From positions 1 to 64,000 of the forward strand of contig DKPP01000010.1 in NCBI GenBank assembly GCA_002471255.1: a stretch of 64,000 bases of DNA. The letters run 5' to 3'. Source of the stretch: Akkermansiaceae bacterium UBA7331. GTDB lineage: Bacteria > Verrucomicrobiota > Verrucomicrobiia > Verrucomicrobiales > Akkermansiaceae. How positions within the stretch are numbered: the stretch's first letter is position 1; the number at the start of each line of letters is the position of its first letter. The position numbers were made by a program, and so were the translations under genes. The notes under the pieces were generated by a model. It saw nothing but the letters and a program-made list of their open reading frames with translations. It was not told where the DNA came from and did not search any database. Shown piece after piece: positions 8,064-18,356 of this stretch.

Positions 8064-8741
8064 ATGAAACGAGGGAAAAACAACTCAATAAAACGAAGAA
8101 AAATTAAACCAACTAGGCATAGCGTATCTGGTTTTTTGTCGTATCAACAAAAGCCAGTACCTTATGAATCAATGTTGGAACGTAATTTTGTTTTATATCA
8201 AATCTATCAAGAACAGGTTGTAGAAATAATTTCGCAACCAATCACTCTCCCTTTTAAATTGGAAGGTAGATCTTATGTTTATACGCCAGATTATTTGGTA
8301 AAATATGCAAATAAAAAGCCTATTTTAGTGGAAGTAAAACCTAAAATAAAGTGGAAGAAACATTGGAAAGAGTGGAAAATAAAATGGAAGGCCGCCATCA
8401 AATATTGCAAACAAGAAGGGATGACTTTTCATATTTGGGATGAATCGCGCATTTTGGAAGAAGTTATATGCAATATTACACGATTTGACAGTGAAATTCA
8501 CGCGGTTGTTGCAAAAGATGCTCTCAAAGGATGTTATAAGTATTTAGCGCAGCATCAGCCTTCGACATGGGGTCGCCTTTGTGATTATTTACAAAAGCTA
8601 GGAATAGGCAAAGAAGAAGCTGACTTAACTATTAAACAAGGATTAGCAAATCATTATATCAAAACGGATTTGCGTGAACCATTAACTGACTCAACACTTT
8701 TATGGAAGAACAACTTGGGGTCTCTCTCAATCGCTCAATAG
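8064..8741 (+). CDS. tnsA: TnsA-like transposase endonuclease subunit
   Basis: In Tn7-like elements TnsA cuts the 5' ends of the transposon while TnsB cuts the 3' ends, allowing cut-and-paste movement. The 225-residue protein has the expected restriction-enzyme-like core: 'YESMLERNF' (Glu35/Glu39), 'YTPDYLV' (Asp76) and 'LVEVKPK' (Glu90, Lys92), followed by a C-terminal winged-helix-like part ('GCYKYLAQHQ...LCDYLQKLG'). The spacing of the acidic residues and Lys fits the family. Its end overlaps tnsB by 40 bases, indicating translational coupling. The catalytic residues look intact. Confidence 0.93.
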   Translation: MKRGKNNSIKRRKIKPTRHSVSGFLSYQQKPVPYESMLERNFVLYQIYQEQVVEIISQPITLPFKLEGRSYVYTPDYLVKYANKKPILVEVKPKIKWKKHWKEWKIKWKAAIKYCKQEGMTFHIWDESRILEEVICNITRFDSEIHAVVAKDALKGCYKYLAQHQPSTWGRLCDYLQKLGIGKEEADLTIKQGLANHYIKTDLREPLTDSTLLWKNNLGSLSIAQ

Positions 8742-10597
8742 TTGATATAAGCGTAGGGAAAACCTATTTAGAGAAAAAATCTCAAAAATTATGCATTCTT
8801 CGAGATATTTCCGAAGATGGGTATAAAGGATTTATTAATATAGAGGGTGAGTCATTTATGAAGATGGTTCCCCTAATGGATTTATTAAATCCAACAGAGC
8901 AATCTACATGTTTTAGTGAACCTGCTCTTTTTGAACTAACGGATAAAGTTCATAAAAAAATTGAGGAGCGTCTTAACATTATTAGATCTATACAAGAATG
9001 CGGACCCGGGGAAATTACGCATCAAGTTAAAAAATTTGCTCAACAACATAATGTAACTGAAAGAACCATTTATCGTTGGTTGAAACGGTATAGACAAACT
9101 AATTCAGCTCTATCGTTTCTTAGAAAACGTAGGGAGAGTTCGACTTATTCATTTCGTTGTAATCCTGAACTGGAAGTGTTTATTCAATCAAAAATTGTCG
9201 AATATTATCTCACTCCTGAACGCCTTCCTAAATCTGTGGTTATTAGGCGTATACAATCTGACATATATGCCAAAAACAAAGAGGGATGCAATTATAAAAT
9301 TCCTCATACAACATCCATACGAAGAAAGATTGATAAAATACCGGAAGATGAGCAATTGATTAAAAGAGGACAAAAGAAAAGTGCTCGACAAAAATACAGA
9401 GCCGTTCCTAATTCATACCCTGAAGTTTGTTCACCATTGGATGTGATTCAAATAGACCATACTCCTTTAGATATTTTATTGGTTGATGAAGTTCACAGAA
9501 AACATATAGGTAGAGCTTATTTAACAATCGCCATTGATGTCAAAACCCGCATGATTGCAGGTTATTATTTAACCTTAGAGCCACCATCGCAAACATCTGT
9601 TGGTATGTGTATATATAACTGTGTGGCATCGAAAGAAGAAGTGCTTTCTAACTTCGAAATTACGAATTCATCATGGCCTGTCAATGGCTTGATGAAAAAG
9701 ATTCATACGGATAACGGTGCCGACTTTAGAGCTGATCATTTAAGCAAAACTTGTGCCAAATATCGAATTTCGTTTGAATACAGACCTATTCAGCTTCCAG
9801 AATTTGGTGGATGTGTCGAACGTGTATTTAGGACCCTTGCCGAAGAAATTAAAAGTCTTCCTGGTAAAACATTTTCCAATACCGGTCAACGCAAAGAATA
9901 CAATGCCGAAGCTAATGCGGCAATGACATTGAAAGAATTCGAAAAATGGTTAGTAACCTGGATTGTTCAAAAATATCATAACGATACACATTCTTCATTA
10001 AAAAGGTCCCCCTTAGATGCTTGGTGCCAGTATACGTCTTTGGTTAAACGAAATACAGGGACATTTCGTAGTATTCCCGCAGATATGAGAACATTTTATT
10101 TAGATTTGCTCCCTTACAATGAGCGTACAATCCAGCGCGAGGGTATTTCTATGTTTGGGTATAAATATTATGATAAGGAATTAGATGAATTCATCAATAA
10201 AAAGCATTCTAACGGGAAAAATAAGTTGTTTAGTTTTGCCTACGATATTCATAATATAGGACATATTTGGTTTTATAATCCAGTCGAACAAAAATATTAT
10301 AAGATAAAATCTCTAAGTAAAGAATTGGACGGTATAAGTGTTTCTCAACTCAGACAGTTACAAGATAGCGTAAAAGCCAAAACTGGGAAAAATGATAATA
10401 AATTTGCTGTATTGGAAGCAATTCAAGAAATGAATCAAATTCCTCAAGATTCTATTGCCAAAACTAAAAAAGCGAGACGCGATGAACAGCGAAGAAAAGC
10501 AAAAAGAAAGCTTCCTTACCAACCTCCTTCAGCACCTATTGAAGAAGAGTGGGATGATAATATCGAATTAGATGAAACAGGTGCCGTTAAGTTATAA
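8702..10597 (+). CDS. tnsB: TnsB-like DDE transposase
   Basis: The 631-residue transposase has the rve/DDE core with Asp252 ('IQIDHTP'), Asp337 ('HTDNGADF') and Glu373 ('GGCVERVF'), the D-35-E spacing of the Mu/Tn7/retroviral superfamily. Upstream (about residues 85-150) is a helix-turn-helix region ('HNVTERTIYRWLKRY') for binding the end repeats. Downstream are a beta-barrel domain ('YDIHNIGHIWFY') and a basic C-terminal tail that contacts TnsC. The final residues overlap tnsC. It cuts and joins the 3' ends and should recognise the CATAAAATGTCAG repeats. Confidence 0.95.
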   Translation: MEEQLGVSLNRSIVDISVGKTYLEKKSQKLCILRDISEDGYKGFINIEGESFMKMVPLMDLLNPTEQSTCFSEPALFELTDKVHKKIEERLNIIRSIQECGPGEITHQVKKFAQQHNVTERTIYRWLKRYRQTNSALSFLRKRRESSTYSFRCNPELEVFIQSKIVEYYLTPERLPKSVVIRRIQSDIYAKNKEGCNYKIPHTTSIRRKIDKIPEDEQLIKRGQKKSARQKYRAVPNSYPEVCSPLDVIQIDHTPLDILLVDEVHRKHIGRAYLTIAIDVKTRMIAGYYLTLEPPSQTSVGMCIYNCVASKEEVLSNFEITNSSWPVNGLMKKIHTDNGADFRADHLSKTCAKYRISFEYRPIQLPEFGGCVERVFRTLAEEIKSLPGKTFSNTGQRKEYNAEANAAMTLKEFEKWLVTWIVQKYHNDTHSSLKRSPLDAWCQYTSLVKRNTGTFRSIPADMRTFYLDLLPYNERTIQREGISMFGYKYYDKELDEFINKKHSNGKNKLFSFAYDIHNIGHIWFYNPVEQKYYKIKSLSKELDGISVSQLRQLQDSVKAKTGKNDNKFAVLEAIQEMNQIPQDSIAKTKKARRDEQRRKAKRKLPYQPPSAPIEEEWDDNIELDETGAVKL

Positions 10598-11471
10598 CAT
10601 TATGGAAGAGAAAAAATATCCACACCTTTTACTTAGCTGTCAACATCTTCCTGAATTAAGTATGGAAGAAAAGCTAAAACACATTGATGAAATTTATCAA
10701 TATTGGTTAGATTACCCTCTAGCTCATAAAATAATGGAAAAGTTGAAGAGGTTAGTAAAAATATCAAATAGAGATCGAATGGATAATTTACTGATCATAG
10801 GTAATTCAAATAATGGGAAGACTACTTTAATCAAAAAATTTTGTCATGATTATGATATACAGGGTATTACTGCCGATAATGAACCTATAAGGCCTATACT
10901 TACCATTCAGGCACCACCTACCTCACGAACCAAAGCTTTGTATAAGGAAATATTGCATAAGCTTGCAGCTCCTTACCGTCAATCCGCTACTGTTGATGAT
11001 TTATATTACGAAACAATTACAGCATTAGAGGCTTGTCATGTGCGGGTTTTGGTAATAGATGAATTTCAATCTCTTAATGTAGGAACCATACGACAAAAAG
11101 AGGAAATTATGAATACGTTAAGAAACATCACAAATACTTTACCTATTTCTATCGTGGGAGTTGGTGTATGCAAAGCTCAAGAATTGACTCGATTGGACGA
11201 ACAGTATTCTAGTCGATTTCCTATTGAAACTTTACCTTTATGGAAATGTGATAAGGAGTATCGTAAGTTGTTGACTCAGTTTGAAGGTATTCTTCCTTTT
11301 TCTCTACCTTCGGAATTAAATAATCGAAATAATACTCAATTAATATATCAAGTAACAAAAGGGAATTTAGGCCATACGAGCCAATTTATTGCTAAATGTG
11401 CTCGTTATGCGGTAAATAATCATACTGATAATATCTCTAACGAGATCATTGCCAAATGTGCCGCAGATTAA
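10572..11471 (+). CDS. tnsC: TnsC/TniB-like AAA+ transposition regulator
   Basis: A 299-residue AAA+ ATPase of the TniB/TnsC family. Walker A is 'IGNSNNGKTTLI' (about residues 74-85) and Walker B 'VLVIDEFQSL' (about 158-167), followed by the sensor stretch 'ISIVGVG'. TnsC polymerises on DNA and passes the signal from the target selector to TnsAB. At 299 residues it is short, like TniB, and lacks the long extensions of canonical Tn7 TnsC (555 residues). The first ATG at 10572 overlaps tnsB by 26 bases; an alternative start is 10602 (MEEKKYPH). Confidence 0.93.
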   Translation: MKQVPLSYNIMEEKKYPHLLLSCQHLPELSMEEKLKHIDEIYQYWLDYPLAHKIMEKLKRLVKISNRDRMDNLLIIGNSNNGKTTLIKKFCHDYDIQGITADNEPIRPILTIQAPPTSRTKALYKEILHKLAAPYRQSATVDDLYYETITALEACHVRVLVIDEFQSLNVGTIRQKEEIMNTLRNITNTLPISIVGVGVCKAQELTRLDEQYSSRFPIETLPLWKCDKEYRKLLTQFEGILPFSLPSELNNRNNTQLIYQVTKGNLGHTSQFIAKCARYAVNNHTDNISNEIIAKCAAD

Positions 11472-11548
11472 GGATATGACTATGAAATGTCACATCAGCA
11501 TCTATTCTCATATTTAGAAATTTTGTGTACTTAAGATCATCCAAATCA

Positions 11549-12658
11549 ATGGAAAGGTTGACACTTCCTATTCCTGTAAGACTGCATGTCGATGAAAGTT
11601 TAAGTTCATGGATGATTAGAGCTGCGTTAAGACATGGATGTAGTCCCTTTGATTTTAGTCAATATTATTGGGAAAAATTGAGAGTTTGGACAAAAGATGT
11701 AGACCGAGGATTTCAGTACATTGATCCCTTTGTCCATCAGGAAATAGCTAAATTATCTCGATGTCGTTTGGAATCAGTCATGGGCGTTTCCCTTTATAGT
11801 CTAATGTCATTATTATTCGAGTGCATAAATCCCAAAGAAGCGATCAAGTGGATTATACCTATTTCTAATCGAAACAGAACGCATAAGACTGGACAATATT
11901 ATTGTCCACAATGCTTGGAATATGGAAAATCTTGCTATTTTCCTATTTCATGGCGGTTTGCTTGGCATCTAGTTTGTCCTACACATGGTTCTATCTTGGT
12001 TAATCAGTGTCCTTACTGCCATACTCCATATCAACCCCATTTATTGCACGCTAGGGATAAATATATCAATACCTGTCATGTCTGTAAACGCAGTCTGGGT
12101 CAGGAACTTGATACTCGCCAAGACTGGCAATTTATTAGAATTCAAAATGATATTGACGGTGTTTTTCAAAAGGGCAAAAGCAGGTTGTGGGGAGAATCAG
12201 TCTCAGCACAACAATGGTTTAGTCTTTTAAGGTATTTGCAGATGTTTCTTCGAAATGCAATTGAGCATGGTACGAAACCTCAACGAGATTTTTTGGATTA
12301 CATGCAAATTGATCTTGAAGATATTGCTCAAATTAAATCCGGACTTGCCTTCGAATATTTAACTTGTGATGAACGACGTGTATTGCTTAGTGAGGCATAT
12401 AAATTGATTATTAAGCCTAAATCGCTTTGGTTTAAAGCATTGAGCCAATGTGCATGCAAGAAGCAAACTTTTATAAACGTTAGAAGAGCATTACCTCAAT
12501 CTTTGGTGCAGCTTATTCAATCATTGCCCGATAATCGTACTCCAAAGTGTATGCCTGCAGGAGGAAAGCCAAAATTAACTGAGCGTTACATAAAACGAAA
12601 ATGGGCACGAATCGTTAGACAATATGGTAATCAGGGAAATACAGCAACAAACATGTGA
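11549..12658 (+). CDS. tniQ: TniQ/TnsD-family target-selection protein
   Basis: The N-terminal TniQ domain is clear: 'ESLSSWMIRAALRHG' near the start, and a zinc site 'YYCPQCLEYGKSCYFPISWRFAWHLVCPTHG' followed by 'NQCPYCHTPY' and 'NTCHVCKRS'. At about 369 residues (from ATG 11549; a GTG start at 11525 would add eight) it is longer than a minimal TniQ and shorter than Tn7 TnsD (508). TniQ proteins link a site-specific DNA binder to TnsC. It ends inside the next gene (35-base overlap), which couples it to the TnsF-like protein. Confidence 0.92.
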   Translation: MERLTLPIPVRLHVDESLSSWMIRAALRHGCSPFDFSQYYWEKLRVWTKDVDRGFQYIDPFVHQEIAKLSRCRLESVMGVSLYSLMSLLFECINPKEAIKWIIPISNRNRTHKTGQYYCPQCLEYGKSCYFPISWRFAWHLVCPTHGSILVNQCPYCHTPYQPHLLHARDKYINTCHVCKRSLGQELDTRQDWQFIRIQNDIDGVFQKGKSRLWGESVSAQQWFSLLRYLQMFLRNAIEHGTKPQRDFLDYMQIDLEDIAQIKSGLAFEYLTCDERRVLLSEAYKLIIKPKSLWFKALSQCACKKQTFINVRRALPQSLVQLIQSLPDNRTPKCMPAGGKPKLTERYIKRKWARIVRQYGNQGNTATNM

Positions 12659-14024
12659 TTGTTGTAAAACTAAGGGTATTATACCTCATAGAAGGTATAA
12701 AGAGAAAATTTTCTGCACCTCGTGCTATTATAAATGGTTTAAACCTGATCAGTGCTCCACTTGCGGTGTGACTAAAAGATTTTATATGGGCGAGTATAAG
12801 CATATGTGTGTGGATTGTATGAAAAAACAACCCTGTACAAAGTGTGGTCAAATTGGTTATAAACTTGGTAAAATCAGCGAAACAGGATGTTTATGTAAAT
12901 CCTGTGCCAATCATTACAGAAAAAAAGAAATATGCTTTGAATGCGGAAAATTGGCTGTTTTGTCAAAATGCGGGTTTGCTGATCATAATAAGCGCATTTG
13001 CGCTAAATGCTATAGCCATTATCAAAACAAAGTATGCCCCTTATGTAAAAGGTATCGGAAGCTCATAGCTACAGCTCATGGCCAAATATGCCAGAAATGT
13101 GCTACATTGGGGTTTATCTCTTGCGGACTATGTGGTGAGGTAATGCCGGCTGGAAGAGGAAATAAGTGTGTTTCTTGTTATTATAAAGAGAAAGTTGAAA
13201 GAAAGGTCAATATGATTCTTACGAATTTGAAAGTGATTTCACTTAGAGATCTTTATTTAAATTGGATTGAATTTTACCGAAAAGCTCAATCTAATCGCAA
13301 GTGCTTTCTGAAAATGGACCGAATAGGTAAGTTTGTTCAAGAGTGCGAAGTGACTTGGGGATGTTTACCTTGCTATGAAGAATTGGTATCCCACTTTGGT
13401 CCTAATCGTTTGAGAACCGTTCGGCTTATCAAAGATTGGTTAATTAAAAATCACTTAATATCCATAGATGACCAAGCAAAAGCTCAATCTAGTATGCAAA
13501 AAGGTATAGATAATCTTTTAAAAAGTTTTGAATGCGTGCCTTATTACATTCAACGCTATTATGATTGTTTGAATACACAGGCTATTAAGCTCAGGACAAT
13601 AAAGTTATACCTTCAACCGGTCGTATCGATTTATAGGGATTTTGCATTATCAAGGCAAGCAATCCCCAAAGTAAGCCATATCAAATCATTTCTAAGTAAA
13701 CACCCAGGGCAGTATGCCAACTTATCCAAATTTCTTTCTTTTTTGAGACAGGAAGGGTGCTCTCTAAATATCCATATTACTAAGGAGTTCTTGATGAGAA
13801 GTAAGCTTCAAGGCTTAATGGATAGTATTCATTCATGCCATTCCTATGCTTCCTACTTGATAGTTTTACGACAAGCCATAAAAATTTTAGGTAAGCAACA
13901 AATTGCTGTAGAAGATATTAGATCATTGGTTAAGGGTGTTCCCACTCCACTTACCTATGATTTCATTTTGAAAGATATTTGTAAGATTATGATAAGCAAA
14001 GGATTAAATGGTGCTTCAAAATGA
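12624..14024 (+). CDS. tnsF: TnsF-like zinc-ribbon protein, candidate comM target selector
   Basis: The first ~190 residues contain twelve CxxC pairs (for example Cys31/34, 44/47, 62/65, 71/74, 104/107, 126/129, 138/141, 156/159, 167/170, 182/185), enough for about six zinc ribbons. The remaining ~270 residues are helical and basic, and resemble the SAM-like core-binding part of tyrosine recombinases ('YYDCLNTQAIKLRTIKLYL'). No Arg-HisXXArg-Tyr catalytic set is visible. TnsF of Tn6022-like elements carries an inactivated tyrosine-recombinase domain and directs insertion into comM. Operon position after tniQ and the comM insertion fit that role. The assignment rests on architecture and context, not on a database match. 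Confidence 0.72.
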   Translation: MVIREIQQQTCDCCKTKGIIPHRRYKEKIFCTSCYYKWFKPDQCSTCGVTKRFYMGEYKHMCVDCMKKQPCTKCGQIGYKLGKISETGCLCKSCANHYRKKEICFECGKLAVLSKCGFADHNKRICAKCYSHYQNKVCPLCKRYRKLIATAHGQICQKCATLGFISCGLCGEVMPAGRGNKCVSCYYKEKVERKVNMILTNLKVISLRDLYLNWIEFYRKAQSNRKCFLKMDRIGKFVQECEVTWGCLPCYEELVSHFGPNRLRTVRLIKDWLIKNHLISIDDQAKAQSSMQKGIDNLLKSFECVPYYIQRYYDCLNTQAIKLRTIKLYLQPVVSIYRDFALSRQAIPKVSHIKSFLSKHPGQYANLSKFLSFLRQEGCSLNIHITKEFLMRSKLQGLMDSIHSCHSYASYLIVLRQAIKILGKQQIAVEDIRSLVKGVPTPLTYDFILKDICKIMISKGLNGASK

Positions 14025-14198
14025 GAGAATGTATTTAGTGATAGCAACAAAATGATGATAATCACGATAATATAACTTAGTAATTTCTATAAAATGCAGA
14101 TAATCAATAAACTACAATCTTGTTTGGTTAATTAACACCACGTTGTAATATCTCACAATCAAGATAGATAAATCAAATACACGCGTTATATTATTTAA

Positions 14199-15222
14199 TG
14201 CGTGGGTTCAATTAACTAACCGCGCTTTCAGTTGACCGATTGGCTGTTTTTTATAGAAATTATTGAGCTGTATCATCGTCATTGCCGTAATTTTTGTCGC
14301 TATCCTGCATAAAAAACCCTCTACGTATTTTGAGTAATTTCGTGCAATCATAAACTGGTCGTTGAGTTGTGAAAATACCGTCTCGATACGTTTTCTATCC
14401 TTATTATATGAGGGAGATAATATCTGACTTTGATGCTGATTTTTTCTCAAAGGCGTCTCTAATACAATATCATAATGAGTGAATAAATCCAATTGGCATT
14501 GCTTGCTGATGTATCCACGATCACCAATAATTGAAACACCTTGCTTAAATCTATCATACTCCTTGAGGTAATTGATATCATGTGAGGATGCTGGAGTAAT
14601 TTTATAATCAAATATTACCCCATTCATATCACATACACTGGTAACTTATATCCAAAGTAGTATGTTTTCTGAGAAGCACAATATCCATAATCAGGGCAAA
14701 GGGTTTTATCTTTATCCATCATTTTGCAACGCGAGGAGCGAGCCATACGGCACACAGCAATAGGCATGGAATCAATACAGAAATGAGTGGTATCCCGGCT
14801 TAAGAAATCAGCTGCATTCTTACGTAATTTTAACATGACAGGATAGAGTAATTTTCGCCTTCTGTTGAAGCATCTGCGAGAAATGAATTGGACAATAGAA
14901 GCCTCGAGGCACTGCCGAATAGTAGTGAATAAATTTCGCTCACTATCATAACCTAGAGATTCTGCAGCCAGAGCTAAAGCAACAACATGAAGATCTGAAA
15001 ATTTGGGCTTAGGCCCCGGTTTAATCAAGTTGCCGTCAATGCCAAAAAATGGTGCACAAAAATCTGTGCAAAGAGTAACAAATCGCTTAAAATGTGCATA
15101 TAACTCGTTCATACTATTGGTTTGGTTTTTTTTGTTTTAGTAGATTTAATATACTAAATTTCAATGCGTTGGACGAGTTATTTTTTATTAAAGTTTAAGA
15201 TCGGATTATTTAAACCCACGCG
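14199..15222 (-). mobile_element. IS982-family insertion sequence, ~1.02 kb
   Basis: The element is bounded by short inverted ends (TGCGTGGGTT... and ...AACCCACGCG) and carries one transposase reading frame on the minus strand, interrupted by a frameshift. Length and layout match IS982. A shortened relic of the same element lies at 38518-38621 near the other end of the transposon. Confidence 0.8.
14208..15112 (-). pseudogene. IS982-family transposase, frameshifted
   Basis: The first part (14624-15112, 162 residues) has 'CIDSMPIAVCRMARSSRC' and 'YYFGYKLPV', the IS982 blocks around the first catalytic Asp. The second part (14208-14627, 139 residues) has 'MNGVIFDYKITPASSHDINYLKE', 'IGDRGYIS' (second Asp) and 'RIETVFSQLNDQF' (Glu). 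Continuous homology would read through 'CDMNGV', but a single-base shift at about 14628-14638 ends the first frame. Either the gene is dead or it uses frameshifting; I favour inactivation, because programmed frameshifting is not typical of this family and no slippery run is obvious. Confidence 0.8.
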
Positions 15223-15380
15223 TATTATTTAATATAAAATTATAAAATATAGTTTATTTATAAATAGAATTTTACAGTAAGTTGATGAATAGAATAAACA
15301 ACAATTTCACATCTTTAGTTGTAAAAAAGTTGCTTTAATTGAAAATAAGAGTAACATAACCCGTATATGAATTTCAGAAT

Positions 15381-18356
15381 ATGATAAATAGCAAAACTTT
15401 TTTTGAGCAAGTAGATTTTGATTTTGACAAAGAATTAAAACCAATCAACATCGCCATTGCTAATAACACAGAGCTTTCTCAAAAATTGACAGGTAAAGCA
15501 TTTAGATATACACCAATTAATGATAAAACACAATGTGTATTTACATTATTTGATATTTCTGTTTTAAATGAAAACGAGATATTCGAAATACGAAAACATA
15601 TATGGAATGAAAACAAAAGTGACTTGTTATTTATAAAAATACAAGACAAATTATGTTTACTCTATTCATTTTCAGACCCTTTAAAATCTCCTATCATTAT
15701 TGACTCTTTCACAGGAAAAGAAGAAGATAGAGTTTTACTAAGAAAAATATCAAAGTCGAATTTTGATACAGGTATTTTTTGGGATGTTTATCAAAATATT
15801 CAAGCGGATATTAGAAAAAAAAGGTTAACTGTAGATAGGGGATTAATCAAAACCCTGAGGTTATTAAGGCAAAAATTACAAGTATTATATTCGAATTATA
15901 TAAAAAACAGAGAAGAACTTAATGAAATAGTGCAAGCACTGATTGATAGAACTTTGTTTATTAAATTCTTAGAAGATAAACTTATTATAAATTCATTTTT
16001 TTATGAGTTTTATTATGATTCAGATGTTTCTTATATCCAATTGTTAAGATCTCAAAGAAAAGATGATATAAATAGATTATTTGAGATAATTAATAATTTA
16101 TTTAATAATACACTTTTTGTAAATCCTGTTATTCCTGCAGAAAAATTATTTGATGAAGCATTAATCTTGTTGGCTGATGCTTTAGACCAGAAAAATTTTG
16201 AAACAGGGCAACTATATCTTTTTAGTTATAGATTTGATGTTATTCCTACAGAGTTCATAGGACATGTTTATGAAATGTTTTTTGATGACAATCAAGCCGA
16301 TGAAGGTATTTTTTATACGCCTGAAGGCTTGGCTAGTTTAATTATTGAAGAAACAATTGACGAAACAGGAAGTATTTTGGATCCATCTTGTGGATCTGGC
16401 ATGTTTTTAGTTGTGGGGTTACGAAAATTATTCGATAATGAAAATCTAAGAACTAATGTTTCTGTCCATGATATTAAAAAACGAAATAAAATTTTAGTAG
16501 AGAATATTTTTGGAATTGAAAAACAAGAAAATGCTCGTCGTTTAGCAATTTTGTCTTTATATTTAGAATTATTGGACGGAATTGATTCCACAGAATTACA
16601 AAATTTTATTAAAGACAAAATAAGTCTTGAAGAAAATTTAAAAATATTTCCGTATGATTTTACAGAAAATATTGTACATGGAAATGCGTTAGAAGTTACT
16701 TCTATAGTAAATAAAAGTTCATTTGACTATGTTGTAGGGAATCCGCCCTTCTTAACGATCAAAGAAGGGGAAAAAGAGGAAGCATTTTGGAAAAAGCACA
16801 AAACAAAAATTTGCAATAAACAACTGTCCCAATGTTTTTTTGTGAAAATTTTGAATTGGTGTACAAATAAAACAAAATTAGGATTTGTATCTAATTTGTC
16901 CAATTTTAATAGTGATGCTTCCGACAAATTTCAGCATTTTTTTTACAAGTTCTATAATATTAAAAAATTTTACAATTTAGCTAAAATAAAAGGCATCTTG
17001 TTTGAGAACGCTAAAGAAAGCACAGCTGTAATTTTATTTACTGTAAAGACTCATAGCAACAATAAATTTATTTTTTTAACTCCAAAACTCACTGAATTTT
17101 CTAAGCTATTTAAAATTGTAATTTTAAGAGCTGATGATTCTATAGAAATCGATCAATGTGAATTAATTAATAATAATAAATCTTTAAAAGAGTTTTTTGT
17201 TGGAGATGAGCATGATTTAAGTTTAACCGCTAAAATTCGTTCGCAGTGCGATTCTTTAGCCGAATATTTAGATGTAAATTCAGTTAATGCAACCCGCTTG
17301 GCCATTAATAATGGTATACAAATATTAGGTTCTGGAAATCAGTCTTCTAATTGGAAAACTTTAAGTAAAGAAGAAAAAAATCAGTATAGGGAAGAGTTCT
17401 TTTCAAAATATAGTCACTGGACTAAAAGCAAAGAGTATGTCATTCCTTTCCTGGAATGCGCAAATATAGAACCATTTGCTATTACTGGAAAATATAGATA
17501 TTTAAAGCCAAATATCGAGTCATACAAAAATATTTTTGAGAGAGTACGTACTAATAAAGACTTTGAAGGAGAGCGAATATTATTTCCAAGAACTGGTGCT
17601 AAATTAAAGGCTATATATACAAACAATACAACCTATTATTGTTTTGATATTTACTCAATCCAGTTAAAAGTTTCAAATTTATACCCATTGATTGTTGCTA
17701 TTTTAAATTCTAATCTTATTAATTATTACATAATGATTAGGCACAGAAAAAGAATATTAGACTCGTATCCTAAAATAACAATGGAAGATGTTAAGAAAAT
17801 ACCAATTCCTATTTTATATAATGATGAAATTCAAATGTCTATAACTAAACTGTCATCTGAATTAATAAATAGTCAATTAAATTCAAATTGTTTAATAGAG
17901 GAAATAAATCAATTAGTATATAAATTATATGGATTAAATAAATACGATTGTCAAAAAGTAAACGACTTTTTTTTAAAATCAAAAAAAATAAATAATTGTG
18001 ATTTGCAGACTTATATAGATTCATTTATTTCCACAATACAACCTTATTTTTCAAAGGATATAGAAATATACGGAACTAAATATATAGACCGTAAAATGAT
18101 TTCTAGTTTTGTTGGTGTTAAATTTGAATTTATTGCAGAAGATATTACGCCTAATCCTAATATTGATCAAGTCGTCAATAGTTCTTTATTAGAATTATTA
18201 CAAGAAGTTGGTAATGTAAATATATATACAATGAAAAATATGATTATAGGTAAAAATAGCTTATTTTTTATCAGAGAGAATGATATAAAAAATTGGTCTA
18301 TTTCAAAAGCATATGAAGATGCGCAAAACTTTTTAATGAAATTATTTGTGAAATAA
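15381..18356 (+). CDS. N6-adenine DNA methyltransferase, restriction-modification
   Basis: A 991-residue class I SAM-dependent methyltransferase. Motif I is 'ILDPSCGSGMFLV' near residue 334 and the catalytic motif IV is 'VVGNPPFL' near residue 453. The stretch before motif I ('GIFYTPEGLASLIIEE') is typical of HsdM/Eco57I-type N6-adenine methylases. About 330 residues precede motif I, and about 500 follow, likely including target recognition ('NLYPLIVAILNSNLINYYI...YPKITMEDVKKIPIP'). The N-terminus shows no obvious nuclease motif. The stop codon overlaps the next gene's start (TAATG), so this and the PD-(D/E)XK protein form one unit. Very low G+C marks it as acquired cargo. Confidence 0.88.
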   Translation: MINSKTFFEQVDFDFDKELKPINIAIANNTELSQKLTGKAFRYTPINDKTQCVFTLFDISVLNENEIFEIRKHIWNENKSDLLFIKIQDKLCLLYSFSDPLKSPIIIDSFTGKEEDRVLLRKISKSNFDTGIFWDVYQNIQADIRKKRLTVDRGLIKTLRLLRQKLQVLYSNYIKNREELNEIVQALIDRTLFIKFLEDKLIINSFFYEFYYDSDVSYIQLLRSQRKDDINRLFEIINNLFNNTLFVNPVIPAEKLFDEALILLADALDQKNFETGQLYLFSYRFDVIPTEFIGHVYEMFFDDNQADEGIFYTPEGLASLIIEETIDETGSILDPSCGSGMFLVVGLRKLFDNENLRTNVSVHDIKKRNKILVENIFGIEKQENARRLAILSLYLELLDGIDSTELQNFIKDKISLEENLKIFPYDFTENIVHGNALEVTSIVNKSSFDYVVGNPPFLTIKEGEKEEAFWKKHKTKICNKQLSQCFFVKILNWCTNKTKLGFVSNLSNFNSDASDKFQHFFYKFYNIKKFYNLAKIKGILFENAKESTAVILFTVKTHSNNKFIFLTPKLTEFSKLFKIVILRADDSIEIDQCELINNNKSLKEFFVGDEHDLSLTAKIRSQCDSLAEYLDVNSVNATRLAINNGIQILGSGNQSSNWKTLSKEEKNQYREEFFSKYSHWTKSKEYVIPFLECANIEPFAITGKYRYLKPNIESYKNIFERVRTNKDFEGERILFPRTGAKLKAIYTNNTTYYCFDIYSIQLKVSNLYPLIVAILNSNLINYYIMIRHRKRILDSYPKITMEDVKKIPIPILYNDEIQMSITKLSSELINSQLNSNCLIEEINQLVYKLYGLNKYDCQKVNDFFLKSKKINNCDLQTYIDSFISTIQPYFSKDIEIYGTKYIDRKMISSFVGVKFEFIAEDITPNPNIDQVVNSSLLELLQEVGNVNIYTMKNMIIGKNSLFFIRENDIKNWSISKAYEDAQNFLMKLFVK

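Larger units (their letters stand above)
14189..15232. repeat. 10-base direct repeats flanking the IS982-like element
   Basis: TATTATTTAA occurs at 14189-14198 and 15223-15232, directly outside the inverted ends of the insertion sequence, as expected of a target duplication. The region is AT-rich, so its exact length is uncertain. Confidence 0.65.

Noticed and set aside
14208..15112. Programmed frameshifting in the IS982-like transposase
   Set aside because: No slippery A or T run or downstream structure is evident at the shift; simple inactivation is more likely.
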